The notes under the pieces were generated by a model. It was not told the origin of the DNA. It was given only the letters and a program-made list of their open reading frames with translations, and ran no database searches. A stretch of DNA of 64,000 nucleotides from assembly GCA_965229885.1 (NCBI GenBank), contig CBDDJX010000003.1, positions 558,001-622,000 of the forward strand, written 5' to 3'. Below, one piece after another: positions 43,031 through 51,446 of the stretch; position 1 is the stretch's first letter; the number at the start of each line of letters is the position of its first letter. Position numbers and translations under genes: made by a program. Origin of the DNA: DATLLJ01 sp965229885 (GTDB lineage: Bacteria; Acidobacteriota; Vicinamibacteria; Vicinamibacterales; CAVVIG01).

Positions 43031-43599
43031 CGAGTCAGACCGAATCGCCCCACCAGAGTGGCGGCCTCCGAAGCATACTGCGTGTGACGGCTTCGAGGTA
43101 ATCGAGCGGCTGGGGCGCGAGCCGGCGCGGCTCCAGGCCCACCGCGGCTACGGTAATCCGTCGGTCCAGGAGATCAACGATTTCCTGGCGATGCTGAAGA
43201 TGGTCAACCAGGCCAGCTTCCGGAGCGCGTGTGGGATCCGCGGCTCGGCCGATCGATTCCAGAGAGCGGTCAGGCTCAGTCGATCCGTGCTCGCTTGGAA
43301 GCACACAGAAGACATCCTATCAGCCATCACTTGGCTTTCGCCACTCGGCACCGGCCCCTGCGGCGGGCGGCTCTTCACACAGCCTCCTCGCGCCGCGACG
43401 GCGACGGGTGTGGCGAGGCTGTCCCATCGCCGGCTGGGGCTGACCATGCTGGCGGTGTTTGGCGTGCTGCTGGTCAGGACGGCTCCCAACCGGTGGGGCG
43501 CAGGTATCGCGCTCCACTACTGGTCGCGCGTGTACTGGCTCGATCCGGCCGACCCGATTCCGCCGCCGCGGACGTAGTATTCTTCCGACGCATTTCACC
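43031..43599. other. gene-poor region between glycosyltransferase relic and tadA
   Basis: Open frames exist on both strands but none is convincing. The most protein-like is on the minus strand ending at 43035 (HRQEIVDLLDRRITVAAVGL ... PQPLDYLEAVTRSM), lacking a recognisable start or family. A plus-strand frame ends at 43577 just before tadA (GAGIALHYWSRVYWLDP). Either could be a remnant. Confidence 0.3.
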
Positions 43600-44061
43600 G
43601 TGGCTGACCAAAGCGATCACAGCTGGCTGATGGACGCGGCGCTCGAGCAGGCCGCGCTCGCCCGTGATGCCGGCGAAGTGCCGGTCGGCGCCGTCGTCTC
43701 GTTCGACGGCGAGATCGTCGGCCGCGGATTCAATCAGCCGATCCGCGCCGGCGATCCGACCGCGCACGCGGAAATCGTCGCGCTGCGGGACGCCGCGCTG
43801 CGTCTGGGCAACTATCGTCTGACCGGAGCGACGATCTCTGTCACGGTCGAGCCATGCCTGATGTGCGTCGGCGCGATCGTGCACGCGCGGATCGGAACGC
43901 TCGTGTACGGCGCGGCGGAACCGAAATCAGGCGCCGTGGTGTCGGCGGTGCGGGGCGGCGAACTGCCCGGCCTCAATCACCGGTTCGAGGTGGTGGCCGG
44001 CCTCCGGGAGGATGCGTGCCGGGAGCTGATGCAGGCGTTCTTCCGCGGCCGGCGAGCGTGA
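43600..44061 (+). CDS. tadA: tRNA-specific adenosine deaminase TadA
   Basis: A 153-residue cytidine-deaminase-fold enzyme making inosine 34 in tRNA-Arg(ACG). The zinc site is complete: HAE in DPTAHAEIVALRDAA (proton-shuttling Glu) and PCLMC in VTVEPCLMCVGAIVHARI. The N-terminal GEVPVGAVVSFDGEIVGRG is conserved. GTG 43600 is preferred because a short lead before WLMDAALEQA is normal; ATG 43630 is the alternative. No clear Shine-Dalgarno is present for either. Confidence 0.92.
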   Translation: MADQSDHSWLMDAALEQAALARDAGEVPVGAVVSFDGEIVGRGFNQPIRAGDPTAHAEIVALRDAALRLGNYRLTGATISVTVEPCLMCVGAIVHARIGTLVYGAAEPKSGAVVSAVRGGELPGLNHRFEVVAGLREDACRELMQAFFRGRRA

Positions 44062-44121
44062 CGCGCCTGGTGCAGGGGCGTCCGGCTTCAGCCATGTCTA
44101 TGCCGGACTCCTGGGGGACGC

Positions 44122-44127
44122 TATAAT
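44122..44127 (+). promoter_or_regulatory. -10 box of tRNA-Ser
   Basis: A perfect TATAAT lies 9 bases before the tRNA-Ser 5' end, the right distance for a -10 element. A matching -35 is not obvious in the preceding tadA-tRNA gap. Confidence 0.45.
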
Positions 44128-44136
44128 TGACGGTTC

Positions 44137-44227
44137 GGAGAGGTACCGAAGTGGTCGTAACGGGCGCGCCTCGAAAGCGTGTTGTCGGGTAACCGGCACG
44201 TGGGTTCGAATCCCACCCTCTCCGCCA
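44137..44227 (+). tRNA. tRNA-Ser (CGA)
   Basis: A 91-base class II tRNA. The acceptor stem GGAGAGG pairs with CCTCTCC, with discriminator G and encoded CCA. The anticodon stem CGCGC/GCGTG holds the loop CTCGAAA, giving anticodon CGA. A long variable arm (TTGTCGGGTAACCGGCA) and the T-arm GTTCGAATC follow. It marks the left border of the IS-rich region. Confidence 0.93.
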
Positions 44228-44292
44228 ATACATCGATGTAAGTTTTGTGAATTAAACACTTAGCTTATCAATACGCAACTCAATCCCTCGTC

Positions 44293-44466
44293 TTATCCCA
44301 CATTAGTTCGCGGTTCGGTACTCTCCAGGCCGCCCCATGTAGGGACGTAGTCGTCGAGAAACGGCGGGACATGCGAGTGGCTCCCGTCCGGCACTTCCGG
44401 GAACCGGTTTCGCGGGGGGACCCTGCCCGGCCTGCGTGTATGGGCAGGTGCGGCTAGCGGTACTGG
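44293..44466 (-). pseudogene. C-terminal fragment of an unknown gene cut by an IS3 element
   Basis: On the minus strand, reading out of the insertion sequence, the frame gives RFPEVPDGSHSHVPPFLDDY and then VPTWGGLESTEP before TAA at 44293. It looks like natural protein but I do not recognise it. It is not the missing end of the secreted protein on the other side of the element, so a deletion or rearrangement accompanied the insertion. Confidence 0.35.
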
Positions 44467-44495
44467 TGACCTGCCTGAGTTCTTCGGACCAATCG

Positions 44496-45631
44496 TTACT
44501 GGAGAATGGCGCCAGTTGCAGGTGATCCATCTTCCGGTCTTCGTTCGTGTTCTTCCTGGTCAGCGCGAGCCGGCATGGCCGGCGAGCGCCCCTCCCCGAG
44601 ATTGGCTGTACCGGTCGCTTTGAATGCCAGCGGCGTCAAATAGCCGAGACTCGAATGGGGACGGACCTCGTTGTAGTGGTGCCGCCATTGCTCGGTCCCG
44701 ACCTTGGCGTCGACACGATTCCGAAACCATTGCCGCGTCAGGAACTCGTCGCGGAACTTCCCGTTGAACGATTCGTCGGCGCCATGCTGCCACGGCTTCC
44801 CCGGATCAATCAGCTCCGTCTCGATGCCGGCCTCATGCAGCCAGCGCAGAATGGCGCAGGCGACCAACTCCGGGCCATGGTCCGATCGCAGATGGCGCGG
44901 CGCCCCGTGGACGCGGACCAGCTGCGCTAGGATCTCAATGACACGGCCCGATCGAATGCCGCCCGCCACGTCGATCGCTAGGCATTCCCGCGTCCATTCG
45001 TCGATGACGGTGAGGTATTTCAGCTGCTGCCCATTCGCGCACGTGTCGAACACGACGTCGTACGCCCACACGTGATTCGCGCCGGAGGCCGGCACGGGCC
45101 GTGGACGCCTGGCGCCAGAGGCGATGCGTCCGGTCGGCGCCCATCGCATGGCCGGCCCGCTTCAAGAAGATCCGGATCCGCCGATAGCCGTAGCGCGGGT
45201 ACTGGCCGGCCCACTCGCGCATGGCCGTGATCGCCGGCGCATCCCGGACCGCCCACCGCGACTGATACCCCAACGTCGATCGCGCCACCACCAGCAGGGC
45301 GCACGCGCCGCGGCTCGACAGACCGCGCCCCTGGGCGTAGGCGACCTGTTGCCGGCGCACGCGTCCGCCTACCATTTTTTCGCGTGATCTCCTTGAGGAC
45401 GTCAATCTCGAGATCCCGGTCGGCGACCATCTTCTTGAGCCGGCCGTTTCCGTGCTCCAGCTGGCGCAGCCGCTTGATATCGGCCGGGTCCAGTGTGCCG
45501 AAGTGCTTCCGCCAGCCGTAAATCGTCTGGGCGCTCACTCCATGCTTCTTGGCGACGCCCGGGACCGATTTCTCGTCAGCCTCCCGGAGGATCGTGACCA
45601 TCTGCTCTTCGGTAAATCGCGTCTTCTTCAT
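44496..45631 (-). pseudogene. IS3-family transposase OrfA-OrfB of element A, damaged
   Basis: OrfA from ATG 45631 has the HTH (KKHGVSAQTIYGWRKHFG) and coiled-coil. A run of six A (minus strand, 45379-45374) is the likely -1 frameshift site leading into OrfB (QVAYAQGRGLSSRGACALLV). OrfB then loses about 20 residues and shifts frame near 45110, between RLWRQA and RPRPVPASGANHVWAYD. The catalytic core afterwards is readable (RSDHGPELV and DESFNGKFRDEF). The deletion makes it inactive. Confidence 0.8.
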
Positions 45632-45712
45632 GGCTCCCTCATCGTGGTGAGGGCGTAAGCTTCCCCGATCGATTGACAGCTAAAGATAGACTGCTCCGGG
45701 TCAGGAGCGGTC

Positions 45713-45979
45713 ATGCGGAAGTCGAAGTTCAGTGAGAGCCAGATCGTCGGGATCCTGAAGGAGGCGGAGAGTGGCGTGCCGGTCGCAGACCTGCTGCGGA
45801 AGCACGGGGTCAGCAAGGCCACATTCTTCAAATGGCGGAGCAAATACGGTGGGGCCTCGGTGTCGGATGTGAAGCGGCTGCGAGAACTCGAATCGGAGAA
45901 CGCCAAGCTGAAACGCATGTATGCGGATCTGGCACTCGAGAACGCGGCCATCAAGGACGTGCTGAACCGAAAGCTGTAA
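45713..45979 (+). CDS. IS3-family transposase OrfA (element B)
   Basis: An 88-residue DNA-binding subunit starts at ATG 45713 after AGGAG. It has the helix-turn-helix LLRKHGVSKATFFKWRSKYG and a Leu-zipper-like coiled coil (LRELESENAKLKRMYADLAL). It is complete. OrfB should be fused to it by -1 frameshifting. Confidence 0.9.
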   Translation: MRKSKFSESQIVGILKEAESGVPVADLLRKHGVSKATFFKWRSKYGGASVSDVKRLRELESENAKLKRMYADLALENAAIKDVLNRKL

Positions 45980-46015
45980 GGCCGCTCGCGAAGCGACAGA
46001 TCGCCGAAGGTACTC

Positions 46016-46834
46016 GTGGGCGAGCACCGGCTGCCGGTGCAGCAGGCCTGTCGCGTGGTGAGGCTGTCGCGGGCGGCGTACTACCGGCCTCCGGTTCCAG
46101 CGAGTCGACGAGACGCCGCGGTCATTGCGGCCCTGACGGACGCCGTGGCGCGGTATCCACGGTGGGGCTTCTGGAAGCTCTTCGATCGGTTGCGCGTTGA
46201 AGGTCGGCCGTGGAATCACAAGCACGTGCACCGGGTGTACTGCGCGTTACGGCTGAATCTGCCGCGACGCACGACGCGGCGGGTGCCGCGGCGCGTGCGG
46301 CAGCCACTGACAGCTCCACCGGGCCTGAACCGAACTTGGGCGCTCGACTTCATGACCGAGACGCTCTACGACGGGCGGCGCGTCCGCTTGCTGACCATGA
46401 TCGATGAAGGGAATCGGGAAGGCTTAGAGATCGCGATGGGACTGTCGTTGCCCAGTCGGCGCGTGACGCGGACGCTCGAGGAGCTGGTCGCTGTACACGG
46501 GTGCCCGTCGGCGGTCCGCGTGGATAACGGCCCTGAATTCACCGCCCAGAGCTTCGTGGATTGGTGCACGGGATGCGGCGTGGCGGTCCACTACATCCAG
46601 CCCGGCAAGCCCGATCAGAACGCCTATATCGAACGCTTCAATCGCAGCTACCGGACCGAAGTGCTCAACGCGCATCTCTTCGAGTCGGTCGCGGAGCTGC
46701 GAGCGCTGACGGATACCTGGTTGCGGATCTACAACAGCGAGCGGCCCCACGATAGCCTCGGCCGGGTGCCCCCGCTCACGTTTCTGCCGAGGCCTTCATC
46801 AGCCGGTCAGTCTTTCTTGACGGTGTCTACTTGA
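46016..46834 (+). CDS. IS3-family transposase OrfB (element B)
   Basis: A 272-residue integrase-core protein with the DDE triad in WALDFMTETL, VRVDNGPEF and AYIERFNRSY. Its proper N-terminus (RPLAKRQIAE) is in the neighbouring register and joins through GAAGGTACTC at 46006. One extra G there appears to separate it from the expected -1 frame, so the normal OrfAB fusion would be disrupted. The version starting at GTG 46016 lacks those first residues. Activity is uncertain. Confidence 0.8.
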   Translation: MGEHRLPVQQACRVVRLSRAAYYRPPVPASRRDAAVIAALTDAVARYPRWGFWKLFDRLRVEGRPWNHKHVHRVYCALRLNLPRRTTRRVPRRVRQPLTAPPGLNRTWALDFMTETLYDGRRVRLLTMIDEGNREGLEIAMGLSLPSRRVTRTLEELVAVHGCPSAVRVDNGPEFTAQSFVDWCTGCGVAVHYIQPGKPDQNAYIERFNRSYRTEVLNAHLFESVAELRALTDTWLRIYNSERPHDSLGRVPPLTFLPRPSSAGQSFLTVST

Positions 46835-46900
46835 CGGGGAAGCTTACGAGGGCGCCATGCTCTCAGGCTTCAGGTGGTCCGAAAATCGCCAGGCAGGTCA

Positions 46901-47418
46901 CACGGGCCACGGCGTATGCCCCGGGCGAAGCGCATGACCTGGTGGCCATCAATCCACATGGCCAGCTCGCCGTCGTGCTTCTCCGGCGCGGAGTTCAACT
47001 GGATCATCAGTTCCACGCAGACCCACTTGCCGCGGGGCACAGGCGCTGGTTTCGCCGGACTCAGCACGTTGCCCCAAAAGTGGCCGTCGGCGGACACCTT
47101 CATGTCGGGCCAGTACGTATAGAGGCCCCAGATGCCCGGCGCCGGGTAGCGTCCGTACCAGCCAATGGGATCAATGAAGACCAGCACCCGTTCATCGCCG
47201 CCCGGGGGCGTGCCGGCCCGCGGGGCTGGCCAACGCAGCGGCGGATTGTATCCGCCCAATTCGACGAAATGGTGTTCGTACCCGTGGTCATCGGCGAACT
47301 TCGTGTAGAACCTCACGAACGCTTTGTCCAAGCCCTGTTGGAAGGCCGTGTAAAGGTGCCCGCCGGAATTCGCGCCGAGCGTGCCTGTCATTTCAAGGGA
47401 ACGCTGGCCCGCATTGCC
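46901..47418 (-). pseudogene. middle segment of a secreted protein gene cut by IS elements A and C
   Basis: The minus-strand frame reads SLEMTGTLGANSGGHLYTAF, EHHFVELGGYNPPLRWPAPR, VFIDPIGWYGRYPAPGIWGL and GKWVCVELMIQLNSAPEKHD. Its left side runs into the end of element A after ARGIRRGP. Its right side meets element C and continues, in frame, in the 48727-49044 piece. The pattern (Trp/Gly-rich strands, ELMIQLNSAPEKxDGEL) suggests a concanavalin-like jelly roll, perhaps polysaccharide-binding, but I cannot name the family. The C-terminus is lost. Confidence 0.7.
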
Positions 47419-48726
47419 TGAATCGTACCGGGTTCGTCGGAGGGCTCATTGCTTGAGAGGATGGAGCCCATGGCACGACCGAGGAAGTATTCAGCTGAGG
47501 CACGAGAGCGGGCCATTCGGATGGTCCGCGCGCATGGTCAAGAGCATCCGTCGCAGTGGGCCGCGATCACGGCGATCGCGAGCAAGTTCGGCTGCACCGG
47601 TGAGACGCTGCGGAATTGGGTGCGCCAGGCCGAACGCGATACGGGCCAGCGGGGCGGCCTGACGACCGACGAGCGCCAGCGCCTGAAGGAACGGGAACGC
47701 GACAATCGCGAATTGAAGACGCGCGAATGAGATCTTGCGGAAGGCCTCCGCATATTTTGCCCAGGCGGCGCGCGACCGCCGAGTGAAGTAATGGTCCAGT
47801 TTGTGGATGACCACCGGGCCACGTAGGGGGTTGAGCCGATCTGCGCGGTGTTGCCGATTGCCCCCTCGACGTATTTTCTGCACCACGCCCGGCAGGTGAA
47901 CCCGCCGCCGCGGCCGGCGCGCGCCAAGCGCGACGACGACTTGCGGATCGCCATCCAGCGGGTCTGGGACGCGAATTGGCAGGCATACGGACCGCGGAAG
48001 GTCTGGCAGCAGCTCGGCCGCGAAGACGTCGACGTCGCGCGCTGCATGGTCGAGCGGCTGATGGGGGCGATGGGCTTGGCCGGCGCGGTCCGCGGCCGCG
48101 CATGGGTCACGACGCCCGCCGCTGCGACCGCCGGCGTGCGTCCCCCGGCTTTGGTCGACCGCCAGTTCACCGCGCCGCGGCCCAACCAGCTCTGGGTCTC
48201 CGACTTCCCCTACGTCGCCACGTGGAAAGGCTTCGTGTATGTCGCGTTCGTGATCGCTGTCTTCTCGCGGCGCATCGTCGGCGGGCGCGTGTCGGCGTCG
48301 CTGCGGACGGACTTCGTGCTCGATGCGCTCGAATAAGCGGTGTGCGAACGTGGCGCGGATCGCGTCAGCGGCCTGGTGCATCACAGCGACCGGGGTACGC
48401 AGTATCTGTCGATGCGGTACACCGACCGGCTCGCCGACGCCGGCATCGCGCCGTCGGTCGGCAGCCGAGGCGACTCCTATGACAATGCCCTCGCCGAGTC
48501 GGTGATTGGGCTCCTCAAGACGGAGGTGATTCGACGGCAAGGTCCGTGGCCGCATCTGGCGCAGGTGGAATTCGCGACGCTGGCGTGGGTGGATTGGTTC
48601 AACAACCGCCGGTTGCTCGAGCCCATCGGCTACGTGCCGCCTGCGGCATTCGACGCGCACTACTATGAGCAGGTTAAGGTGGCCTGACTCAACTAACTCG
48701 CCCTCCGGGATTCCCGGTACGATTCA
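47419..48726 (+). mobile_element. IS3-family element C, defective
   Basis: Inverted repeats TGAATCGTACCGGG start at 47419 and, on the minus strand, at 48726, and continue imperfectly with GGAGGGC. A 3-base direct repeat GCC lies outside both ends. Removing the element and one GCC restores the host reading frame exactly. Length is 1308 bases. Its transposase has several lesions. Confidence 0.88.
47470..48687 (+). pseudogene. IS3-family transposase of element C with stops and frameshifts
   Basis: OrfA (ATG 47470) is readable (ARPRKYSAEARERAIRMVRA ... GCTGETLRNWVRQAERDTG) to a stop at 47730. The expected NEILRKASAYFAQ lies in the next register. Then come a TAA after RRVK, a TAG in place of Tyr in FVDDHRATxGVEPICAVLP, and a TAA in place of Gln at 48334-48336 (DALExAVCERGADR). 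The DDE residues remain (LWVSDF, HHSDRGTQY, DNALAESVIG). It cannot make a full transposase. Confidence 0.85.
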
Positions 48727-49044
48727 GCCCGGCGGCACGACATTGCTTAGGGCCATCACCTCGCCTTCTTTGTTGCTCACTTCACTCCAGCGTTTCCCGA
48801 TGACTTCGATGCTGCCACGCTCGAAGTTCTCGGTGAACACCACCGCCGGGTCACGCTCAATGCCCACGTCTCCAGGATATTTTGCGGCGATGCCCGAGCT
48901 GGGGTCGCTGTAATCGTTCGGACTTGGCGGCGCGGTCGAAACGGGCGACTGCGTTGTGGTACCGGCGGTCTGGGCCGACCCGAGTCCGGCATGAGACAGA
49001 CCCGTCAGTAGAACGGCGCCAATAATCAAGACTCGTGCGACCAC
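48727..49044 (-). pseudogene. N-terminal segment, with signal peptide, of the IS-split secreted protein
   Basis: From GTG 49044, five bases after AGGAG, comes a signal peptide (VVARVLIIGAVLLTGLSHAG). A Thr/Ser/Pro-rich linker and SGIAAKYPGDVGIERDPAVV, then FTENFERGSIEVIGKRW, follow. At 48727 the frame stops at element C after ALSNVVPPG and is taken up at 47418 as NAGQRSLEM. The two pieces together give about 280 residues without the C-terminus. The protein was probably exported; function unknown. Confidence 0.72.
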
Positions 49045-49123
49045 GGAGGCTCCTCTCAAGGCTTTGTTTCGTCCGTCCAACGTCAGGCATCAGCCGCGGC
49101 GCGCGCACTCCGTCACCGCCCAG

Positions 49124-49735
49124 CTACTGAACCCCCTCTACCGGAAGAACCGTTGTGCAGTCTTCGCCGCGGGCAAAGTCTCCAGAATAGAGGGAAATAG
49201 ACTGACAAGATGTTTCGGCCCACTCTTCAGGGTTCGGAGGTTTCCAATCAAACTCATCCCGACCTCGGATACGAGACACCGCGCTGCCGGGTGACACCGA
49301 CATACTCCCTGCTAAGCAGCCTTCTGAGGACATGCATACCCACCAGTTACTGCGCCCTGCGTCGATTTGTGACTGGAGTAGTTCCCGTACGGGCACCTGT
49401 CCCCATGTGACGATCATCTCCTTCATCGGCTTATTCCCAGTCCAGATCAGGACAGTGTCTCCTTTGTCATCCTCTATGTTCACGTCCGCTCCGTTGGCGA
49501 GCAGCACCCTGACCACGTCGGTACGGCCGTTGCGAGAGGCCACCGTCAGGGCCGGTTCACTAGCAGACATTTCGGGGACCCGAACCGCGGTGAATCCATC
49601 GCGAGCGCGGCTGACCGAAAAAGACGACCTCCCGGTCCCGCCAATCTCGTTCTTTGCGTTCACGTTCGCACCCTGCGCGATCAACCGGCTTACCTCTTCG
49701 GTGTCACCCTTGGCAGCCGCATCATAAAGTTGCAT
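49124..49735 (-). CDS. ankyrin-repeat protein, possibly N-terminally truncated
   Basis: A 203-residue frame holds two ankyrin repeats: LYDAAAKGDTEEVSRLIAQG and LTVASRNGRTDVVRVLLANG, each followed by A(N/D)VN. A third, imperfect repeat and a non-repeat C-terminal region with CMSSEGC and DEFDWKPPNPEEW follow. The frame remains protein-like upstream of ATG 49735 (ATQLARPEHRDQNLA) until a TAG near 49795, so the original start may be lost. Ankyrin repeats mediate protein contacts; no partner is evident. Confidence 0.55.
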   Translation of the reverse strand: MQLYDAAAKGDTEEVSRLIAQGANVNAKNEIGGTGRSSFSVSRARDGFTAVRVPEMSASEPALTVASRNGRTDVVRVLLANGADVNIEDDKGDTVLIWTGNKPMKEMIVTWGQVPVRELLQSQIDAGRSNWWVCMSSEGCLAGSMSVSPGSAVSRIRGRDEFDWKPPNPEEWAETSCQSISLYSGDFARGEDCTTVLPVEGVQ

Positions 49736-49874
49736 TGCCAGGTTCTGATCCCGATGTTCAGGTCGAGCGAGTTGAGTGGCCGCCCACTGCTACTAAGTAA
49801 GCGTTGCGGTGGGTGAGGGTCAGTCCTCGAGAGAAGAGACGAGCGTCCCGAAATCCTTCTTACAGCCTTCAAGC

Positions 49875-51377
49875 CTAATAACGGTAGTGATCCGGCTTGT
49901 AGGGTCCCTCGACCGGAACCCCGATGTAATCAGCCTGCTCCTTCGTGAGCTTCGTCAGCTTGACGCCGAGCTTGTCGAGGTGGAGGCGCGCGACTTCTTC
50001 GTCGAGTTTCTTCGGCAGCATGAACACCTTCTTCTCGTACGTGCCGGCGTTCTTCTGCAGATCGAGCTGCGCGAGCAACTGGTTGGTGAACGATGCCGAC
50101 ATGACGAAGCTCGGATGGCCGGTCGCGCACCCGAGGTTCAAGAGACGCCCTTCGGCCAGCACCATCACGCTGTGGCCGTCAGGGAAACGCCACTCGTCGT
50201 ACTGGGGCTTGATGTTAATCCGCTCGATGCCAGGGGATTTCTTCAGGCCGGCCAAGTCGATCTCGTTGTCGAAGTGGCCGATGTTCCCGACGATGGCCTT
50301 GTCCTTCATCTTGGTCATGTGGTCGACGGTGATGATGTTGTGGTTCCCCGTCGCGGTGATGAAGAGATCGGCCGTGCGGATCACATCGTCAATCGTGCTG
50401 ACCTCGTAGCCCTCCATCGCCGCCTGCAGCGCGCAGATCGGATCGATTTCGGTGACGATGACGCGGCAGCCCTGGCCTCGGAGCGCCTGCGCGCAGCCTT
50501 TGCCGACTTCGCCGAAGCCGAAGACCACGGCCACCTTGCCGCCGAGCATGACATCAGTCGCGCGCGCTAGGCCGTCGGGGAGTGAGTGGCGGCAGCCGTA
50601 GATGTTGTCGAACTTGCTCTTGGTGACCGAATCGTTGACGTTGATGGCGGGGAAGAGCAGCGTGCCGGCCTCCATCATCTGATATAGACGGTGCACGCCG
50701 GTGGTGGTTTCTTCGCTGACGCCGCGGATGGTCTTGGCGAGCCGCGTCCAGCGCGTCTTGTCTTTCGCGATCGATGTGCGAATCAGATCGAGGATGACGC
50801 CCCACTCTTCAGGATCTTTGTCGGGATTGAAGACGGGCACCTGGCCGGTCTTTTCGAATTCGACGCCCTTGTGCACGACCAGCGTCGCGTCGCCCCCGTC
50901 ATCCACAATCAGCGTCGGTCCTGACCCGTCAAGCCACTCGAGCGCCTCGTTCGTGCACCACCAGTACTCTTCCAGGCTCTCGCCCTTCCACGCGAAGACG
51001 GGTGTGCCTTTCGGGCTCGCGGCCGTACCGCCGGTTTCCGGGCGGCCGACCACGACGGCCGACGCCGCATGATCCTGTGTCGAGAAGATGTTGCACGAGA
51101 CCCAGCGGACGTCGGCGCCAAGCTCCGTCAGCGTTTCAATCAGCACGGCGGTTTGAATGGTCATGTGCAGGCTGCCCATGATGCGCGCACCCGCCAGTGG
51201 CTTTTTCGAGCCGTGCAGCTTCCTGAGCGCCATCAGCCCTGGCATCTCCTGCTCGGCGAGGCGGATCTCCTTGCGGCCGAATTCGGCCAGCGACAGATCG
51301 TTGACCTTGAACGGCTCGCGGCCGGCGGCCTTCGCCGCGGCAAACGGGTGAAGCTTTTCAACAACAGTCGCCATCAT
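49875..51377 (-). CDS. ahcY: adenosylhomocysteinase
   Basis: A 500-residue NAD-dependent enzyme splitting S-adenosylhomocysteine into adenosine and homocysteine. It has WVSCNIFSTQDHAASAVV, the NAD domain VVFGFGEVGKGCAQALRGQG, GNIGHFDNEIDL and the C-terminal LGVKLTKLTKEQADYIGVPV ... KPDHYRY. An insert after STQDHAASAVV (about 40 residues) is usual in bacterial enzymes. Tandem ATG codons at 51377 and 51374 follow GAAGGAGAGAGA. It lies 69 bases after an ArsR-methyltransferase fusion gene on the same strand, fitting control by S-adenosylhomocysteine level. Confidence 0.96.
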   Translation of the reverse strand: MMATVVEKLHPFAAAKAAGREPFKVNDLSLAEFGRKEIRLAEQEMPGLMALRKLHGSKKPLAGARIMGSLHMTIQTAVLIETLTELGADVRWVSCNIFSTQDHAASAVVVGRPETGGTAASPKGTPVFAWKGESLEEYWWCTNEALEWLDGSGPTLIVDDGGDATLVVHKGVEFEKTGQVPVFNPDKDPEEWGVILDLIRTSIAKDKTRWTRLAKTIRGVSEETTTGVHRLYQMMEAGTLLFPAINVNDSVTKSKFDNIYGCRHSLPDGLARATDVMLGGKVAVVFGFGEVGKGCAQALRGQGCRVIVTEIDPICALQAAMEGYEVSTIDDVIRTADLFITATGNHNIITVDHMTKMKDKAIVGNIGHFDNEIDLAGLKKSPGIERINIKPQYDEWRFPDGHSVMVLAEGRLLNLGCATGHPSFVMSASFTNQLLAQLDLQKNAGTYEKKVFMLPKKLDEEVARLHLDKLGVKLTKLTKEQADYIGVPVEGPYKPDHYRY

Positions 51378-51410
51378 TCTCTCTCCTTCGTTTGAGGTCT
51401 TTGGGCTCCA

Positions 51411-51440
51411 GGCTCTAGGCTTCAGGCCTAGCCGAGAGCC
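51411..51440 (-). promoter_or_regulatory. hairpin in the leader between the ArsR-methyltransferase gene and ahcY
   Basis: On the minus strand GGCTC...TAGGC-CTGAA-GCCTA-GAGCC forms a two-part stem with a small bulge. It lies between the stop of the upstream regulator and the ahcY ribosome-binding site. It could be a terminator-like spacer, a leader structure or an operator dyad. It does not match the S-adenosylhomocysteine riboswitch pattern as I know it. Confidence 0.35.
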
Positions 51441-51446
51441 CAGGGC

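Larger units (their letters stand above)
45655..46847 (+). mobile_element. IS3-family element B, nested in element A
   Basis: Inverted repeats GTAAGCTTCCCCG are at 45655 and, on the minus strand, at 46847. GAGGGC occurs directly outside each end (45649-45654 and 46848-46853), a target duplication of 4-6 bases depending on where the ends are set. Length is 1193 bases. It split the upstream end of element A just before its orfA, so it is the younger insertion. Confidence 0.88.
44467..46900 (-). mobile_element. IS3-family element A, interrupted by element B
   Basis: Terminal inverted repeats start TGACCTGCCTG at 44467 and, on the minus strand, at 46900. Inside, both ends share TTCGGACCA and ATGGCGCC, so the repeats are long and imperfect. 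Without element B and its duplication the length is about 1.23 kb, normal for IS3. Left and right flanks do not share a target duplication and belong to different genes. The transposase is broken (next entry). Confidence 0.75.

Noticed and set aside
43031..43599. Candidate small genes between the glycosyltransferase relic and tadA.
   Set aside because: Overlapping frames on both strands without recognisable domains or starts; kept only as an undecided region.
51378..51446. S-adenosylhomocysteine riboswitch before ahcY.
   Set aside because: The leader is too short and lacks the conserved SAH aptamer core as I know it; only a plain hairpin is visible.
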